Assembly: GCF_000372745.1 (NCBI RefSeq)
Contig: NZ_KB889562.1
Coordinates: forward strand, 201,321-265,320
Length of the DNA stretch: 64,000 nt
Origin: Embleya scabrispora DSM 41855
GTDB lineage: Bacteria; Actinomycetota; Actinomycetes; Streptomycetales; Streptomycetaceae
Direction of reading: 5' to 3'
In this document: positions 24,626 through 33,732 of the stretch, piece after piece
Position numbering within the stretch: position 1 is the first letter of the stretch
Layout of the letters: each line of letters begins with the position of its first letter
Notes under the pieces: generated by a model
Databases searched by the model: none
What the model saw: only the letters and a program-made list of their open reading frames with translations
Told to the model about the DNA's origin: nothing
Made by a program: the position numbers and the translations under genes

Positions 24626-25774
24626 TCAGCCGCGGATCAGGCGGAAGAAGCGGCGGACCTCCTCGACGAAGGTTTCCGGTTGTTCGAAGGCCGCGAAATG
24701 GCCGCCTCGGTCGAGTTCGTTCCAGTAGCGCAGATCGGTGAAGCGGTTGGCGGCCCAGCGGCGCGAGGAACGGATGATCTCCCGCGGGAAGATCGAGCAG
24801 CCGGTCGGGACGCCGACCTCGGACAGGTCGGGGTCGCGGTAGCTCTCCCAGTACAGCCGGGCCGAGGACGCGGCCGTGTCGGTGAGCCAGTACAGCATCA
24901 CGTTGTCCAGCATGTGATCGCGGGACAGCACGTTTTCCGGATGGCCGTCGCAGTCGGTCCACTGCTGGAACTTCTCCACGATCCAGGCCAGTTGGCCGAC
25001 CGGCGAGTCGGCCAGCCCGTAGCCGAGCGTCTGCGGCCGGGTGGACTGGATCTTGCTGTAGCCCGCACCCCACTCGGAGTGCGTGCCCAGGTCGGCCAGC
25101 GCCTGCCGTTCGGCCGGCGTCGGATCCTTCATCGCCTCCGCGTCCGGCATCGCCACCGGCATGTTCAGGTGGATGCCGAGCACATGCTCGGGGTCCTGCC
25201 GACCGATGGACGCGGTGACCATCGACCCCCAGTCGCCGCCCTGCGCGCCGTAGCGCGGGTAGCCCAGGTCGGCCATCAGCGCGGCCCACGCCCGGGCGAT
25301 CCGGTCGATCCCCCAGCCGGTCTCGGCCGGCCGGTCACTGAAGCCGTAGCCGGGCAGCGAGGGCAGCACCACGTGGAACGCGTCGGCCGCGTCGCCGCCG
25401 TGCGCGGTGGGGTCGGTCAACGGGTCGATCACGTCCATGAATTCGACGATCGACCCGGGCCAGCCGTGGGTCAGGATCAGCGGCAGCGCGTCCGGATGCC
25501 GCGAGGGCGCGTGCAGGAAGTGGATACCCAGGCCGTCGAGTTCGGCCTTGAAGTGGGCATGGGCGTTCAGCCGCGCCTCGGTCTTGCGCCAGTCGTAGGT
25601 GGTTCGCCAGTACTCGGCCAACTCGCGCGTATAGGCCAGCGGGATGCCCTGCGACCAATCGTCCACCGGCTCGGCCTCGGGCCATCGGGTGCGCGCCAGG
25701 CGCACCCGCAGGTCCACCAGGTCGGCGTCGGGTACGTCGATTCGAAACGGCGTGATGTGCGACGGGGTGGGCAT
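24626..25774 (-). CDS. epoxide hydrolase (alpha/beta-hydrolase fold)
   Basis: A 382-residue protein with the N-terminal EHN domain (about 1-110) and the hydrolase fold. HGWPGS (103-108) supplies the oxyanion hole, GGDWG the nucleophile Asp181, and GGHFAAFEQP the catalytic His359; cap-domain tyrosines are likely around TLGYGLADSP. It resembles juvenile-hormone/microsomal-type epoxide hydrolases common in Streptomyces. ATG 25774. Substrate not assignable. Confidence 0.9.
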   Translation of the reverse strand: MPTPSHITPFRIDVPDADLVDLRVRLARTRWPEAEPVDDWSQGIPLAYTRELAEYWRTTYDWRKTEARLNAHAHFKAELDGLGIHFLHAPSRHPDALPLILTHGWPGSIVEFMDVIDPLTDPTAHGGDAADAFHVVLPSLPGYGFSDRPAETGWGIDRIARAWAALMADLGYPRYGAQGGDWGSMVTASIGRQDPEHVLGIHLNMPVAMPDAEAMKDPTPAERQALADLGTHSEWGAGYSKIQSTRPQTLGYGLADSPVGQLAWIVEKFQQWTDCDGHPENVLSRDHMLDNVMLYWLTDTAASSARLYWESYRDPDLSEVGVPTGCSIFPREIIRSSRRWAANRFTDLRYWNELDRGGHFAAFEQPETFVEEVRRFFRLIRG

Positions 25775-25807
25775 CGACCGGCAACTCCATCCGTGGCGGC
25801 GATCGGT

Positions 25808-26098
25808 TCACGGAGACGATTGCGGGCCACGACCGTCGTCGACGATCGGCGCGACCGGGTCGGGGCTCCTGTCGTGCGTCTCCAGGTTGGTACTCAACCC
25901 GATCACCAGGGCCCCGCACCAGAGCGCCGCGACCACGGACAGCACGAGTTTGGTCATCGGCGTCCATCGGGTGACCATCCACATCAGCACCGCGCCGATC
26001 GGCGGCAGGACCACGAGCAGGAGCAGGATCCACCGCTGTTTGGTGAACCAGGGGCGTTCGTTCTCGATGCGCCGCTGCCGGTGGCTGGTGCGTATCAC
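25808..26098 (-). CDS. small two-helix membrane protein
   Basis: A 96-residue protein starting at GTG 26098 behind GGGGGCGG. Basic N-terminus, then two hydrophobic helices (WILLLLVVLPPIGAVLMWMV and VLSVVAALWCGALVIGL) and an acidic/Pro tail SPDPVAPIVDDG. The double-helix layout WFTKQRWILLLLVVLPPIG is common in unannotated actinobacterial proteins. Function unknown. It is 33 bp upstream of the epoxide hydrolase gene on the same strand. Confidence 0.7.
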   Translation of the reverse strand: MIRTSHRQRRIENERPWFTKQRWILLLLVVLPPIGAVLMWMVTRWTPMTKLVLSVVAALWCGALVIGLSTNLETHDRSPDPVAPIVDDGRGPQSSP

Positions 26099-26509
26099 TG
26101 GTTCCGCCCCCTAGGGACACCCGACGGACCGCCCGCGGGTGGGTCGCACGACGTCTGCCCGGCCGAGCGCGGCTCAGTCCCGCCGGATCGCGGGCCGGCC
26201 CGACTGGGCGCACCGGGTTCCTCCCGCGTCGACGCGCGTGCTCGGCGTGGGGCCGAACGGGTGAAGTCCGCGCCGGAAGTGCCCGGTCGGCTTCCGTCCG
26301 GGCCCGCGGACCGGACAGGTTGTTGATTTCGTCCGCCTCCGGAAGGCCCCGATGAACCGTCACCTCCGCACCGGGGTCACGACCGGGCCCTGCCCGGATC
26401 ATGCCGCCGGCCTCGTACGACTTCCCGTCGGGCCTTTAGGGTCGCGCGCGTTCACGACAGTATGGGCGGTGACGTGCCGGGCCGTCAGGACGAGACAGGG
26501 GTTGCCGCC
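26099..26509. other. intergenic stretch of about 410 bp
   Basis: Divergent region between the small membrane gene and the PPOX gene. Frames on both strands are open because of high GC but show no similarity or ribosome site. Nothing else recognised. Confidence 0.5.
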
Positions 26510-27031
26510 ATGACCGATCTGGATACCGCGGCCCCGGCCTTCATCGCCATGGCGCACTCGATCGTGTGGGCGTCGATCGCCACCGTGGACAGCGCGGGTC
26601 GGCCGCGAACCCGGATCCTGCATCCGTACTGGGTGTGGGAGCACGGGCGGTTGACCGGTTGGGTGGCCACCGCGCCCACCCCGACCAAGCGCGCGCACAT
26701 CGCCCGCAATCCGTTCGTGTCGTGCAACTACTGGTCGCCCTCACACGACACGTGCGCGGCCGAGTGCCGCGCGGATCTGCTCTTCGAGCCGGAGATCCGC
26801 GAGCGGGTGTGGAATCTGTTCCGGGACACCCCCGAGCCGCTGGGCTACGACCCGGCCGGGATCGGGGTGCCCGGCTGGGAGCACCCCCTGTCGCCGGGCT
26901 TCGCGGTGATGCGCCTGTCGCCGTGGCGGCTGCGGATCTTTCCCGGCGCGGTGCTTCGGGGCGGGGCCACCGAGCCGGTGCTGACCTGGCAGGAGCCGCG
27001 ACCGGAACTGACGCCACAGGGTTCCAACTGA
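26510..27031 (+). CDS. pyridoxamine 5'-phosphate oxidase-like (PPOX) flavin-fold protein
   Basis: A 173-residue split-barrel protein. IVWASIATVDSAGRPRTRIL and TPTKRAHIARNPFVSCNYW match the FMN/F420-binding split-barrel family. These bind FMN, F420 or haem and act on small molecules; the ligand here is unclear. ATG 26510 is preferred; the frame upstream is open but unlike the family. A TetR operator and gene follow closely, so co-regulation is possible. Confidence 0.82.
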   Translation: MTDLDTAAPAFIAMAHSIVWASIATVDSAGRPRTRILHPYWVWEHGRLTGWVATAPTPTKRAHIARNPFVSCNYWSPSHDTCAAECRADLLFEPEIRERVWNLFRDTPEPLGYDPAGIGVPGWEHPLSPGFAVMRLSPWRLRIFPGAVLRGGATEPVLTWQEPRPELTPQGSN

Positions 27032-27048
27032 ATCCATCGGGTAAATAA

Positions 27049-27066
27049 TGAGACATAGATGTCTCA
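27049..27066. promoter_or_regulatory. TetR operator (perfect palindrome)
   Basis: TGAGACAT-AG-ATGTCTCA, 8-bp arms with a 2-bp centre, 20 bp upstream of the TetR ATG at 27086. It likely overlaps the promoter of the TetR-MFS unit. Confidence 0.65.
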
Positions 27067-27085
27067 CCTGGGCTAGAGTTGATCC

Positions 27086-27637
27086 ATGCCCACCGACAAC
27101 GAGCACGTGCTGCGCGCCGCCGTCACCCTGCTGCTCCGGCGACCCGCGTCGTCCATGGACGAGATCGCCCGAGCCGCCGGGATCAGCCGGGCCACGCTGC
27201 ACCGGATGTTCCCGGGCCGGCCGGCGCTGATCGCCGCGCTCGGCGCGCAGGCGTCGGCGCAGATCGGCCGTGCGATCGACGCCGCCGACCTGACCGCCGG
27301 CGAGGACGTGCCGGCGGTGCTGCGCGGTCTGGTGGACCGCCTCATGCCGTGCGCCGAATATCTGGCGTTCCTGTACGGGGAGAGCTCACTCGTCGGTGAT
27401 CCGGGCCTGGAGCAGGCCTGGAGCGTGATGGACGAGCAGGTCGCCGCCGCGGTCCGGCGCGGCCAGGAGAACGGCTCGATGCGGGTGGACCTCACCGCGC
27501 AATGGGTCTCCGAGGCGCTGTTCTCGTTCGTCGCCGCCGCCGGCTGGGCGGTCCACGAGGGCCGGCTCGCCGGCCGTGACGCGGCCCGCTCGGTGGCCGA
27601 ACTCCTGCTCGGCGGCGCCGCCCGCCGCCCCGGCTGA
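27086..27637 (+). CDS. TetR-family regulator of the adjacent efflux gene
   Basis: A 183-residue TetR protein: HTH at residues 20-45 (SMDEIARAAGISRATLHRMF), ligand domain following with a conserved GESSLVGDPGLEQAW region. An 18-bp perfect palindrome precedes the gene, and the DHA2-type MFS gene follows on the same strand 128 bp later, the classic drug-pump repressor layout. Confidence 0.9.
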   Translation: MPTDNEHVLRAAVTLLLRRPASSMDEIARAAGISRATLHRMFPGRPALIAALGAQASAQIGRAIDAADLTAGEDVPAVLRGLVDRLMPCAEYLAFLYGESSLVGDPGLEQAWSVMDEQVAAAVRRGQENGSMRVDLTAQWVSEALFSFVAAAGWAVHEGRLAGRDAARSVAELLLGGAARRPG

Positions 27638-27764
27638 TCCGGGTCCGGCGCGAATCGGCCTCCGCGGCCCGCCCACGCCGCCGCCTCGGCGCCGGCAACC
27701 GTTCCACCGCGACTCCCCGGCTGCTCCACACAGCCGACCCGTCTCTTTGCTTGGAATCCTGATC

Positions 27765-29333
27765 ATGGCCAGTGGCACGACTTCCTCAACCCCCGTTCAT
27801 ACCGGCACCGGCAGCTCCGAAAAGGGTGCGCCGGGCCGTTGGATCGCCCTGGGTGTACTGACCCTTTCGGTGCTGCTCGTGGCGATCGACGCCACGGTCC
27901 TCGGCCTGGCGATCCCGTTCCTCAGCGAGGACCTCGAACCGACCGGCACCCAGTTGTTGTGGATCGGCGACGTCTACTCGTTCGTCATCGCCGGTCTGCT
28001 GGTCACCGCCGGCACCCTGGGCGACCGGATCGGCCGCAAGAAGCTGCTGCTGTGGGGCTCGGCCGCGTTCGGCGCGCTGTCCGTGGTGGCCGCCTACGCG
28101 CCCAGCGCCGAGGCGCTGATCGCGGCCCGCGTCGCGATGGGCGTGGCCGGTGCGTCGCTGATGCCGTCCACCCTCGCACTGGTCCGCAACATCTTTCCGG
28201 ACGCGCGCGAGCGCAGTTTCGCGATCGGTGTGTGGGGCGCGATGTCGATGGCCGGCGCCGCGTTCGGCCCGGTGGTCGGCGGCTTTTTGCTCGAACACTT
28301 CTGGTGGGGCTCGGTCTTCCTGATCAATCTGCCGGTGATGGCGGTGCTGATCGTGGTCGGCATCAAGATGCTGCCGGAGTCGCGCAATCCGAACCCGGGC
28401 CCGTGGGACATGCTCAGCGCGACGCTGTCGCTGGTCGGCATGATCGCCACCGTCTACGCGATCAAGGAGGCCGCCACACACGGCCTGCTGCGCTGGGACG
28501 TGTGGGCGGCGCTGGTGATCGGCGTGGGCGCACTGGTGTGGTTCGGCCGCCGGCAGTTGTCGCTGCCGGTGCCGCTCCTGGACATGCGGCTGTTTCGCAA
28601 CCGGGCCTTCAGCGGCTCGGTGCTCGCCGACCTGCTCTCGGTGCTCGGCATGTCCGGGCTGATCTTCTTCCTGTCCCAGTTCCTGCAACTGGTCCAGGGC
28701 CGCAGCCCGTTGCAGGCCGGCCTGGCCGAACTGCCGGCCACGGCCGGGGCGATCGTCTCGGGTCTGCTCGCGGGTCTGGCCGCACGCCGGCTCACCCCGC
28801 GCGTGGTGGTGACGAGTGGGCTGACCGCGATCGGCCTCGCCCTCGGCGCGCTGACCGTGCTGTCCGAGGACACGCCGTACCTCTACCTGGGCGGTGTGCT
28901 GCTCCTGGTCGGGGCCGGCGCGGGCTTCTCGTTCACCGTCACCGCCGACCTGATCCTGGGCAGCGCGCCGAAGGAGAACGCGGGCGCGGCCTCGGCGGTC
29001 TCGGAGACCGCGTACGAATTGGGCGCGGCGCTGGGCATCGCGCTGCTGGGTTCGGTGGTCACCGGGATCTACCGTGGCCACGTGGCGATACCCGAGGGCG
29101 TTTCCGCGGACGTGGCCTCCGACGCGCGCGAGTCGCTCGCGGGCGCCGCGGAGGCGGCCGGGACGGTGCACGGGCAGGTCGCGGCGGACCTCACCCACTC
29201 GGCGAACGACGCGTTTTTGGAGGGGCTGCGGATCGCGGCCGGCGCGGGCGCGGCGGTACTGCTCGCGGCGGCCGTCGCGGCCTGGTTCATGCTGCGCGGC
29301 GCGCGGACGGCCGAATCGGACGTCGAGCACTGA
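27765..29333 (+). CDS. MFS drug exporter, DHA2 (14-helix) family
   Basis: A 522-residue MFS exporter of the EmrB/QacA type. Motif A is GTLGDRIGRKKLLLWG after helix 2; motif C-like GAAFGPVVGGFLLEHFWW follows in helix 5 and marks antiporters. About 14 hydrophobic helices. Proton-driven export of a hydrophobic or cationic drug is expected; specificity unknown. ATG 27765 is used (a TTG five codons earlier is less likely). Controlled presumably by the upstream TetR. A 20-bp perfect hairpin follows directly. Confidence 0.92.
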   Translation: MASGTTSSTPVHTGTGSSEKGAPGRWIALGVLTLSVLLVAIDATVLGLAIPFLSEDLEPTGTQLLWIGDVYSFVIAGLLVTAGTLGDRIGRKKLLLWGSAAFGALSVVAAYAPSAEALIAARVAMGVAGASLMPSTLALVRNIFPDARERSFAIGVWGAMSMAGAAFGPVVGGFLLEHFWWGSVFLINLPVMAVLIVVGIKMLPESRNPNPGPWDMLSATLSLVGMIATVYAIKEAATHGLLRWDVWAALVIGVGALVWFGRRQLSLPVPLLDMRLFRNRAFSGSVLADLLSVLGMSGLIFFLSQFLQLVQGRSPLQAGLAELPATAGAIVSGLLAGLAARRLTPRVVVTSGLTAIGLALGALTVLSEDTPYLYLGGVLLLVGAGAGFSFTVTADLILGSAPKENAGAASAVSETAYELGAALGIALLGSVVTGIYRGHVAIPEGVSADVASDARESLAGAAEAAGTVHGQVAADLTHSANDAFLEGLRIAAGAGAAVLLAAAVAAWFMLRGARTAESDVEH

Positions 29334-29335
29334 GG

Positions 29336-29381
29336 GTCGAGGGGCCGGCGGCGGGGTCGATCCCGCCGCCGGCCCCTCGAC
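29336..29381. terminator. strong hairpin terminator
   Basis: Perfect 20-bp stem (29336-29355 with 29362-29381) and a 6-nt loop, starting 2 nt after the MFS stop. Confidence 0.8.
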
Positions 29382-29477
29382 GTGGAGCAGGCCCTCCAGC
29401 CATCGCCAACCGATGGGGCGGGACGCCCTGAACGACGTCTCTCGGCACCCGGTCGGCCCGCGTCGCGGGACTGCCGC

Positions 29478-29954
29478 TCAGAGCACCTTCGCGAAGCACA
29501 TGCTGTTCTCGTGGTCCTTGTAGTACCCGAACCCGCGTATCGGTTCGTAGCCGCACGAGCGGTACAGCGCTATCGCCTCGGGCTGCTTGTCGCCGGTCTC
29601 CAGGACCAGGCGCAGCCGGCCGGCCGCGCGGGCGGACTCCTCCAGGTGCGCGAGCATCACCCGGGACAGGCCGCGCCCGCGCGCGTGCGGCACCACGTAC
29701 ATGCGCTTGAGTTCGGCGTCGCCCGCCCGCAGGCTCGGATCGTCGTCCGCGGCGCCGCGGGCCCGCCAGCCGCCGCTGGCCACCGGGGCGTCGTCCTGGT
29801 AGGCCACGCAGAACAGGCCCTCCGGCGGCAGGAAGTCGGCCGGGTCGACCGCCGACTCGTCGGGGTCGCCGTAGCGCTCCACGTATTCCTGCTGCACATC
29901 GGCGACCAGCTTGCGCACGTCGGGGTGGTCGTACCCCAGAGTCTTGATCTCCAC
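29478..29954 (-). CDS. GNAT family N-acetyltransferase
   Basis: A 158-residue acetyltransferase. Motif A reads KRMYVVPHARGRGLSRVML (about 84-102), followed by LEESARAAGRLRLVLETGDK and the C-terminal YRSCGYEPIRGFGYYK. This pattern (ETG + YRSxGY) is typical of GNATs acting on small molecules or amino groups of antibiotics; acceptor unknown. ATG 29954. Divergent from the phosphodiesterase gene. Confidence 0.88.
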   Translation of the reverse strand: MEIKTLGYDHPDVRKLVADVQQEYVERYGDPDESAVDPADFLPPEGLFCVAYQDDAPVASGGWRARGAADDDPSLRAGDAELKRMYVVPHARGRGLSRVMLAHLEESARAAGRLRLVLETGDKQPEAIALYRSCGYEPIRGFGYYKDHENSMCFAKVL

Positions 29955-30093
29955 GGGAAAACGCTAGCCCGTGCGTTGGAGCGGGTCGGCGGCAGGTCGA
30001 TCGGGGAAATGCTTGACCTTGTCGCCTATCGGCGATGGACTGTGCCTCCCCGGGTGACACGTGTCGCGTCGCCCTGCCCGCAGGAGGATTGCC

Positions 30094-30936
30094 GTGCGTA
30101 TCCCGCGCCAGACGCTGGTCCAGTTCAGCGACGTGCACCTGGTCCCGGAGGGTGAGCTGCTGCTCGACCGGCTGGACACCGCCGAACAGCTGCGCCAAGC
30201 GCTCGCGGCGGTCGAGGCGGCCGACCTCGCCCCCACCGCCCTGCTGTTCACCGGCGACCTCGCGGACACCGGCGACCCGCGGGCCTATCGGCGACTGCGG
30301 GCGCTGCTGGCCGAGGCCGGGCCGCGGATCGGCGCGCCGGCGCTGTACGGGATGGGCAACCACGACGACCGCGCGGCGTTTCGCGAGGGGCTGCTCGGCA
30401 CGACCGCGTCCACCGACCCGCACGACTTCGTGCACACGGCCGGCGAAGTACGGGTGATCATGCTGGACAGCACCACACCCGGCAGCCACTCCGGCGACCT
30501 GACGGAAGATCAGCTGCAGTGGCTGCGCGCCGAGTTGGCCACGCCGGCGGCCGGCGGCACGGTGCTCGGCCTGCATCACCCGCCGATTCCCACCCCGCTC
30601 GCGTTCCTGGAACGGCTCTCGCTGCGCGACCCGGCCCGGTTGGGCGCGGTGATCGCCGGGACCGACGTGCGGATCGTGCTGACCGGCCACAATCACCACG
30701 CGACCTGCGGGGTGCTGGCCGGGGTGCCGGTGTGGGCGGCTCCGGCCGTCGCCTACCGCGCCGACGTGTTCCCGCCGGCGGGCATGTACCAGGGGGTGGC
30801 CGGCGTCGGCTACACCCGGGTGGACCTGTACGAGGACTGCGCGACGGCGACCTTCGTCCCGGTCGCCCCGATCGAGCCGGTGTACGCGTACGAGCGAGCC
30901 AAGGTGGACCGCTACCTCGCGGCGCACGAGGGCTGA
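30094..30936 (+). CDS. metallophosphoesterase (CpdA-like phosphodiesterase)
   Basis: A 280-residue dimetal phosphoesterase. All five metal motifs are visible: FSDVH (Asp13, His15), TGDLADTGD (Asp55), GNHDD (Asn89, His90), LHHPP and TGHNHH. The arrangement matches class III cyclic-nucleotide phosphodiesterases; actinobacterial relatives act on cAMP or phospholipids/nucleotides in vitro. GTG 30094 lies 6 nt after AGGAGG and is preferred to an upstream GTG at 30061. A hairpin follows. Confidence 0.88.
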   Translation: MRIPRQTLVQFSDVHLVPEGELLLDRLDTAEQLRQALAAVEAADLAPTALLFTGDLADTGDPRAYRRLRALLAEAGPRIGAPALYGMGNHDDRAAFREGLLGTTASTDPHDFVHTAGEVRVIMLDSTTPGSHSGDLTEDQLQWLRAELATPAAGGTVLGLHHPPIPTPLAFLERLSLRDPARLGAVIAGTDVRIVLTGHNHHATCGVLAGVPVWAAPAVAYRADVFPPAGMYQGVAGVGYTRVDLYEDCATATFVPVAPIEPVYAYERAKVDRYLAAHEG

Positions 30937-30956
30937 GCGCGGTTCGGCCGGTGGGA

Positions 30957-30986
30957 TCGAGGCGGCGCCCCGCGTCGCCGCCTCGA
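30957..30986. terminator. hairpin terminator
   Basis: TCGAGGCGGCG / CGCCGCCTCGA, perfect 11-bp stem, 8-nt loop, between convergent phosphodiesterase and VOC genes. Confidence 0.6.
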
Positions 30987-31061
30987 CCCCGTCCGGCGGC
31001 CGTGGCCCCGCCGAAAGCCGCCGGACAGGGCCTGGACCGCCGGCCGGACCGCGCTCACGGC

Positions 31062-31469
31062 TCAGACCTGCGGGCGGTACGTCCCGAAGCTCCACAGGTT
31101 GCCCTCCGGGTCGCGCACCGTGTAGCCGCGGCCGCCGTAGTCCTCGTCCTTCGGCTCACGCACCACGGTCGCGCCCGCCGCCACCGCCCGGGCGCAGTGC
31201 GCGTCCACGTCGCCGTCGACGATGCCGTAGACGGCCGAGCCGCCGACCGGCCAACGCAGTTGGTCGCCGCAGCCCTCGGGCAGGTTGGTGCCGAGCATGA
31301 TCATGCCGTTGCCGAACGCCAGCTCCGCGTGCGCGACGGTGTCGTCGTCGCCGGGAACCACCAGGACCGCGCTCATCCCGAACGCGTTCTCGAGGAAGGT
31401 GATCGCCGCCGTCGCGTCGTTGTAGCGCAGCGTCGGGACCAGGTCGGAGACGAGGGCCTTGTCGCTCAT
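31062..31469 (-). CDS. VOC-family protein (PhnB-like)
   Basis: A 135-residue glyoxalase-fold protein. Typical PhnB/DUF1428-like pattern: TLRYNDATAAITFLENAFG, HAELAFGNGMIMLG, and the C-terminal GYTVRDPEGNLWSFGTY. Metal ligands cannot be assigned with certainty. ATG 31469 behind AGGAGTGC. An AraC gene lies upstream on the same strand (143 bp), a recurrent pairing in actinobacteria. Confidence 0.87.
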   Translation of the reverse strand: MSDKALVSDLVPTLRYNDATAAITFLENAFGMSAVLVVPGDDDTVAHAELAFGNGMIMLGTNLPEGCGDQLRWPVGGSAVYGIVDGDVDAHCARAVAAGATVVREPKDEDYGGRGYTVRDPEGNLWSFGTYRPQV

Positions 31470-31612
31470 GGTGCACTCCTTGATGCCGGATGTTGCCGAG
31501 GCCGCCGGACGCGGTGCGTTGCCTCCGGGGCCTGCCGGGTAGTCGACTCCAGCTTCCGGCGAGTGACCTCGTGCGGTATTGGATAAACGGGAACGGTCGG
31601 CGCGCCGGCCGG

Positions 31613-32473
31613 TCAGCCCACCAGGCCGCCGCCGGCGGGCATCCGGTCGGCCAGATAGGCGCGGGGAGTGCAGCCCGCGAGCACCTTGAACTCGCGGTTG
31701 AAGTGCGCCTGGTCGTAGTAGCCCGCCTCGGTCGCGATCTCCGCCCAACCGCGCGGCGGCCCGTCGAGCAGCTCGATCGCATGCCGAAAGCGCAGCACCC
31801 GGGCCACCGTCTTGGGCGGCAGTCCGAGCGTCTCCCGAAAGCGTGCGCCCAGGTGGCGCCGGCTCCAGCCGGTCTCCCGGGCGAGGGCGGTGACCTCGAT
31901 CCGGCCCGCGCTCGCCCTGATCAGCTCCCAGCAGCGGACCACCTCGGGCAGCGGTACGGGGCCCTGCTCGCGGCGACGCAGCAGGATCCGGTCCAGGTGC
32001 GCGAACCGGGCGGACCAGTTCGGCGCGGACCGCAACCGGTCGACCAGCGCGCCGGCGTCCCACCCGGGCAGGTCGTCGAGGTGCACGACCCGGTCGGCGA
32101 TCTCCGCGAGCGGCAGGCCGAGCAGCGTGTAGGCGCCCAGCGGGGTGAGGTCGATCTGGATGCCGGCCTGGTGACCGTCGTGCTCGACGATCGCGGGCCC
32201 GTCGTGCAGGCCGGCCACGAACGAGCTGGTGGTCCCCGGGCCGTACCCCGGGTCGCGTGGGGACCACACCCGCACCGGGGCGAAGCCGATGACGACGGTG
32301 ATCGATCCGGTCGCCGGCTCGCGGCGGCGCAACGGCGCGAGGGTGTGTTCGTCGTACCCGCGGTAGGCGTCGATCAGCGTCGCGAGCGCGGGATGCGGGG
32401 GCCCGGACCCGATCTCCATGGACCCGAGCGCGGAGGTGTGTCGGGTCACGTGCACAGTGTCCGTGGGGACCAT
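31613..32473 (-). CDS. AraC-family regulator
   Basis: A 286-residue regulator. The N-terminal two-thirds is a sensory domain with TSSFVAGLHDGPAIVEHDG and the GIQIDLTPLGAYTLLGLP region seen in DUF6597-type AraC proteins; the C-terminal HTH pair covers VTALARETGWSRRHLGARF and IATEAGYYDQAHFNREFK. ATG 32473 is chosen over an upstream in-frame start (32557) because the extension is unlike the family. It probably regulates the VOC gene downstream. Confidence 0.87.
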   Translation of the reverse strand: MVPTDTVHVTRHTSALGSMEIGSGPPHPALATLIDAYRGYDEHTLAPLRRREPATGSITVVIGFAPVRVWSPRDPGYGPGTTSSFVAGLHDGPAIVEHDGHQAGIQIDLTPLGAYTLLGLPLAEIADRVVHLDDLPGWDAGALVDRLRSAPNWSARFAHLDRILLRRREQGPVPLPEVVRCWELIRASAGRIEVTALARETGWSRRHLGARFRETLGLPPKTVARVLRFRHAIELLDGPPRGWAEIATEAGYYDQAHFNREFKVLAGCTPRAYLADRMPAGGGLVG

Positions 32474-32525
32474 GCTTTCCAGTCTCACACCCGGCACCGA
32501 CAATGCACCGACCAAGGAGTGTCCG

Positions 32526-32978
32526 ATGCGCATCGCGATCTCGGCCGACCAGATCAAGGGCTGTGGCGTCTATCTCGCCGACGAACTGCGGAAGCGCGGT
32601 CACGAGGTGCTGCCCTTCGGCGCCTTCGACCCGCACCACCGGCCGGAGTTCGCCGACGACTGGGCGCCGGTGAGCGCGGCCGCCGCGCGGGAGGTGACCG
32701 CGGGTCGGGCCGATCAGGCGATCGTGTGCTGCTGGACCGGTACGGGCGCCTCGATCGCGGCGAACAAGGTGGACGGGATCCGGGCGGCGCTGTGCACGGA
32801 CGCGGCCACGGCGTCCGGTGCGCGGCGCTGGAACCACGCCAACGTGCTCGCGCTGAGCCTGCGGTTGACCTCCGGGCCGGTGCTGATCGAGATCCTGGAC
32901 GCGTGGTTCGCCACCGCCGAGAGCCAGGACATCGCCGACGTGCTCAACGTGGAGCGCGTGGCGGACATTCGGGCCTGA
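32526..32978 (+). CDS. RpiB/LacA/LacB-family sugar-phosphate isomerase
   Basis: A 150-residue isomerase-fold protein. It starts MRIAISADQIKGCGVYLADE; the active-site loop is VCCWTGTGASIAANKV (Cys68/69 aligns with the catalytic Cys of RpiB), and RRWNHANVLALSLRLT matches the phosphate-binding segment. ATG 32526 follows CCAAGGAGTG. Expected to isomerise a pentose/hexose 5/6-phosphate; the exact sugar is not clear because the extra Trp in the active-site loop deviates from E. coli RpiB. It overlaps the convergent HAD gene by 35 bp at the 3' ends. Confidence 0.85.
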   Translation: MRIAISADQIKGCGVYLADELRKRGHEVLPFGAFDPHHRPEFADDWAPVSAAAAREVTAGRADQAIVCCWTGTGASIAANKVDGIRAALCTDAATASGARRWNHANVLALSLRLTSGPVLIEILDAWFATAESQDIADVLNVERVADIRA

Positions 32979-33702
32979 CCCCGCCCGGGTCCGCTTCACC
33001 CGCGGCGGCCCGATCGAGGTAATCGGGGAGGTCGGCGAAGTGGTCGATCACCCCGATCGCCTCGGCCAGCCCCGTGGGGCGTCCGGTCGGCGCGATCAAC
33101 ACCGCCTGCATGCCGTACACGTGTGGCGCGGTGGCGTCCTTGGTCGGGGTGTTCCCGACGAACATGATCTGCTCGCGGGCGATGTTGCCGCACGCGCGTT
33201 CGACCTCGGCGTAGAACTGCGGATTCGGTTTGCGCAGGCCGATCGTGCTGGACAGCACGACGGCGTCGAAGCACGCCTCGATGCCCGCCTCGGCCAGCGT
33301 CCGCCGGCGCACCGACTCGGGGCGCTGGGTATCGCAGGCGAGCACGCACACCAGGTCGCGGCGATCGCGAATGCGCCGCAACGCCTCGGCGGCCCGGCGG
33401 ATGACCCGCGAATCGGGGATGTGCTCGAAGACCGGCTCGACGACCGCCTCGGGGTGTGGCACGCGCGCTCCGCACAGGGCGGCGGCATGCCGGATCTCGT
33501 CGGCGAACGCGGTGTGCGTGTCCCGGACCCGGTCGCCCTCGCGGGTGATGCGGTGCACGTGCTCGAAGGCGGCGACGAACGTGTCCGGGACGTCGGTGCC
33601 GGGCATCCGGCGCAGCACCTCCAGGACCGTGTGGCCGTCCGGACCCGGCCCGGGGACGGCCAGGGTGTCGCCGAAGTCCAGGGCCAGGGCGCGAAGGGTC
33701 AT
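32944..33702 (-). CDS. HAD-superfamily hydrolase
   Basis: A 252-residue haloacid-dehalogenase-fold phosphatase. Motif I LDFGDTL (nucleophile Asp9), motif II Thr/Ser in VVLSSTIG, motif III Lys in RKPNPQFY, motif IV GNTPTKDATAP. The second motif-I acid is shifted (D-F-G-D-T), a variant seen in several HAD branches. A GTG two codons upstream (33708) is an equal start. 3' end overlaps rpiB-like gene; the sharing of a sugar-phosphate substrate is only a guess. Confidence 0.85.
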   Translation of the reverse strand: MTLRALALDFGDTLAVPGPGPDGHTVLEVLRRMPGTDVPDTFVAAFEHVHRITREGDRVRDTHTAFADEIRHAAALCGARVPHPEAVVEPVFEHIPDSRVIRRAAEALRRIRDRRDLVCVLACDTQRPESVRRRTLAEAGIEACFDAVVLSSTIGLRKPNPQFYAEVERACGNIAREQIMFVGNTPTKDATAPHVYGMQAVLIAPTGRPTGLAEAIGVIDHFADLPDYLDRAAAGEADPGGVRPECPPRAPR

Positions 33703-33732
33703 GATCACGTGGGTCCCCGGAAGGGGCCGGGC

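Noticed and set aside
26099-26461. Open minus-strand frame upstream of the small membrane protein
   Set aside because: Arg/Pro-rich composition typical of shadow frames, no ribosome site.
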